Source: Casimicrobiaceae bacterium
Lineage (GTDB): Bacteria > Pseudomonadota > Gammaproteobacteria > Burkholderiales > Casimicrobiaceae
Direction of reading: 5' to 3'
Assembly: GCA_026646885.1 (NCBI GenBank)
Contig: JAPKHK010000001.1
Coordinates: 248,001 to 312,000 of the forward strand
Length of the DNA: 64,000 nucleotides
Positions 63,052-64,000 of the stretch are shown here, piece after piece (position 1 is the first letter of the stretch; every line of letters begins with the position of its first letter). Below the pieces are notes generated by a model. The model searched no databases. It was not told the DNA's origin and saw only the letters and a program-made list of their open reading frames with translations. The position numbers were made by a program, and so were the translations under genes.

Positions 63052-64000
63052 TCAGGGTGAAGGCGCGAAGCCCGCGAGGCCCATGCGCCAGAACAGAAAA
63101 GCATAGCGATCGGCCACCTCGTCGAGCACTTGCTCGCGGGTGGAGGTGAGGCCGTGGCCGCCGGCGTAGTCCACGCGCAGCAAGACCGGCTGGCCGCTGC
63201 CGCCAACGCCAAAATTGATGGCCTGCAAGCGGGCTGCCATCTTCCCAGGCTGCCAGGAGTCCACGCGCGGATCGTTGATGCCGGTGGTCAGCAGCATCGC
63301 AGGATAAACCTTGCCCGCGCTGACACGATGGTAGGAACTCATCGCCAGCAGGGCACGAAAGCCCTCCTCGCTGGTGACGCTGCCAAATTCGGGGATATTG
63401 GGCGGGCCGTTGGCGGAGATTTCCGCGGCCACGGAATCGTGTACGCCGACCAAGCTGACCAAGGCGGCAAAGAGCTCGGGTCGCTCCACCAGCAAGCCGC
63501 CCACGACGATGCCGCCCGCGCTGCCGCCTTGCGCGGCGAGCCGGTTCGGGCCGGTGTAACCCTGAGCGATGAGATACTCGGCGGCGGCAATGGCATCTTT
63601 CCAGGAGTTGGGTTTGGTTTTTTGGTAGCCACCCATGTGCCAGTCGGTGCCGAATTCGCCACCACCGCGCACGTGCGCCACGGCGACGACGCCGCCCTTT
63701 TCCAGCCAGGCATAAAGCAGCGGGTTGTAGCGCGGCTGCATGATGATGCCGTAGGCGCCGTAAGCGATGATGAGGGTGGGCGCCGTTCCGTCTCGCGGCA
63801 AACCCTGCTTGTGCAGTATCGAGATCGGCACTTCGGTGCCATCGTGGCTCTTTACCCGCACCTGGCGCACTTCGACGTCGCGCATCGCAGCATGGCCAGG
63901 GGCGAGAATCTCGGAGCTCAGCAGCTTGCCGGTCTTGCCCTCGATCTCCATGATGCGCGGTGCTTCGGTCCAACCCGCGAGGCGCACCCAGGCGCCGCGA
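63052..64000 (-). CDS. Prolyl oligopeptidase family protein (5' part cut by window edge)
   Basis: The C-terminal 316 residues of a serine peptidase of the S9 family; the frame runs out of the window on the right. The catalytic triad is visible: Ser in AAQGGSAGGIVVGG, Asp in LTTGINDPRVDSWQ and His in DYAGGHGLTSTRE. The GGVVAVAHVRGGGEFG and TKPNSWKDAIAAAEYLI segments are typical for S9A prolyl oligopeptidases. The beta-propeller part lies outside the window. Because the start is missing, no signal peptide or localisation can be judged. Confidence 0.92.
   Translation of the reverse strand, partial: RGAWVRLAGWTEAPRIMEIEGKTGKLLSSEILAPGHAAMRDVEVRQVRVKSHDGTEVPISILHKQGLPRDGTAPTLIIAYGAYGIIMQPRYNPLLYAWLEKGGVVAVAHVRGGGEFGTDWHMGGYQKTKPNSWKDAIAAAEYLIAQGYTGPNRLAAQGGSAGGIVVGGLLVERPELFAALVSLVGVHDSVAAEISANGPPNIPEFGSVTSEEGFRALLAMSSYHRVSAGKVYPAMLLTTGINDPRVDSWQPGKMAARLQAINFGVGGSGQPVLLRVDYAGGHGLTSTREQVLDEVADRYAFLFWRMGLAGFAPSP

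Noticed and set aside
1-64000. CRISPR arrays, IS elements, prophage or integrase genes
   Set aside because: No regularly spaced direct repeats and no transposase, integrase or phage structural motif seen in any reading frame listed.

Overview
The window is GC-rich, densely packed chromosomal DNA from a Gram-negative bacterium, most likely a betaproteobacterium (Burkholderiales, Rhodocyclales or Nitrosomonadales). This rests on gene order and families: bamA-skp-lpxD-fabZ-lpxA-lpxB-rnhB, surE-pcm-nlpD, alaC-(GNAT)-hom-thrC, ttcA, and a DUF1631 protein. I could not compute similarities, so no genus is offered. There is no phage, IS element or CRISPR array.

Layout. 1-6.6 kb: outer-membrane and lipid A operon (bamA cut by the left edge, skp, lpxD, fabZ, lpxA, lpxB, rnhB). 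6.6-13.1 kb: accessory block with an OafA-type SGNH acyltransferase following rnhB directly, then a secreted trypsin-like protease with a DUF5648-like C-terminus and a secreted TIM-barrel glycosidase-like protein on the other strand. 13.2-21.2 kb: mostly minus-strand genes (methyltransferase, msrB; and a directon phoH -> TPR/degenerate GGDEF protein -> two small secreted proteins -> flavin reductase -> Ub/Mut7-C nuclease -> ttcA), with a divergent GST gene. 21.5-31.8 kb: pntAB, a small zinc-ribbon membrane protein, hrpA, and the DUF1631 gene closed by a clear terminator. 31.9-38.4 kb: pyrD, mltB, pgi, surE-pcm-nlpD; rpoS, often found after nlpD, is absent there.

38.5-47.1 kb: a moxR-DUF58-transglutaminase operon on the minus strand, a divergent histone-deacetylase-like amidohydrolase, an ABC-2 exporter pair, then TerB-like, ZIP and Mth938-like genes on the minus strand. 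47.2-51.7 kb: alaC, GNAT, hom and thrC (amino-acid synthesis). 51.8-61.5 kb: a membrane-anchored C13 (legumain/caspase-like) peptidase overlapping a class III CoA-transferase, a 1911-residue alpha-2-macroglobulin with an intact CTEQ thioester, and a second class III CoA-transferase lacking the catalytic Asp. 61.6 kb: initiator tRNA-fMet with a perfect sigma-70 promoter and a strong terminator. 61.9-64 kb: an esterase and a prolyl oligopeptidase cut by the right edge.

Most genes are housekeeping. The least explained parts are the TPR/degenerate-GGDEF gene coupled to two small exported proteins, the C13 peptidase / alpha-2-macroglobulin / CoA-transferase neighbourhood, and the Ub/Mut7-C nuclease overlapping ttcA. 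I did not find a clearly new multi-gene defence or mobile system.
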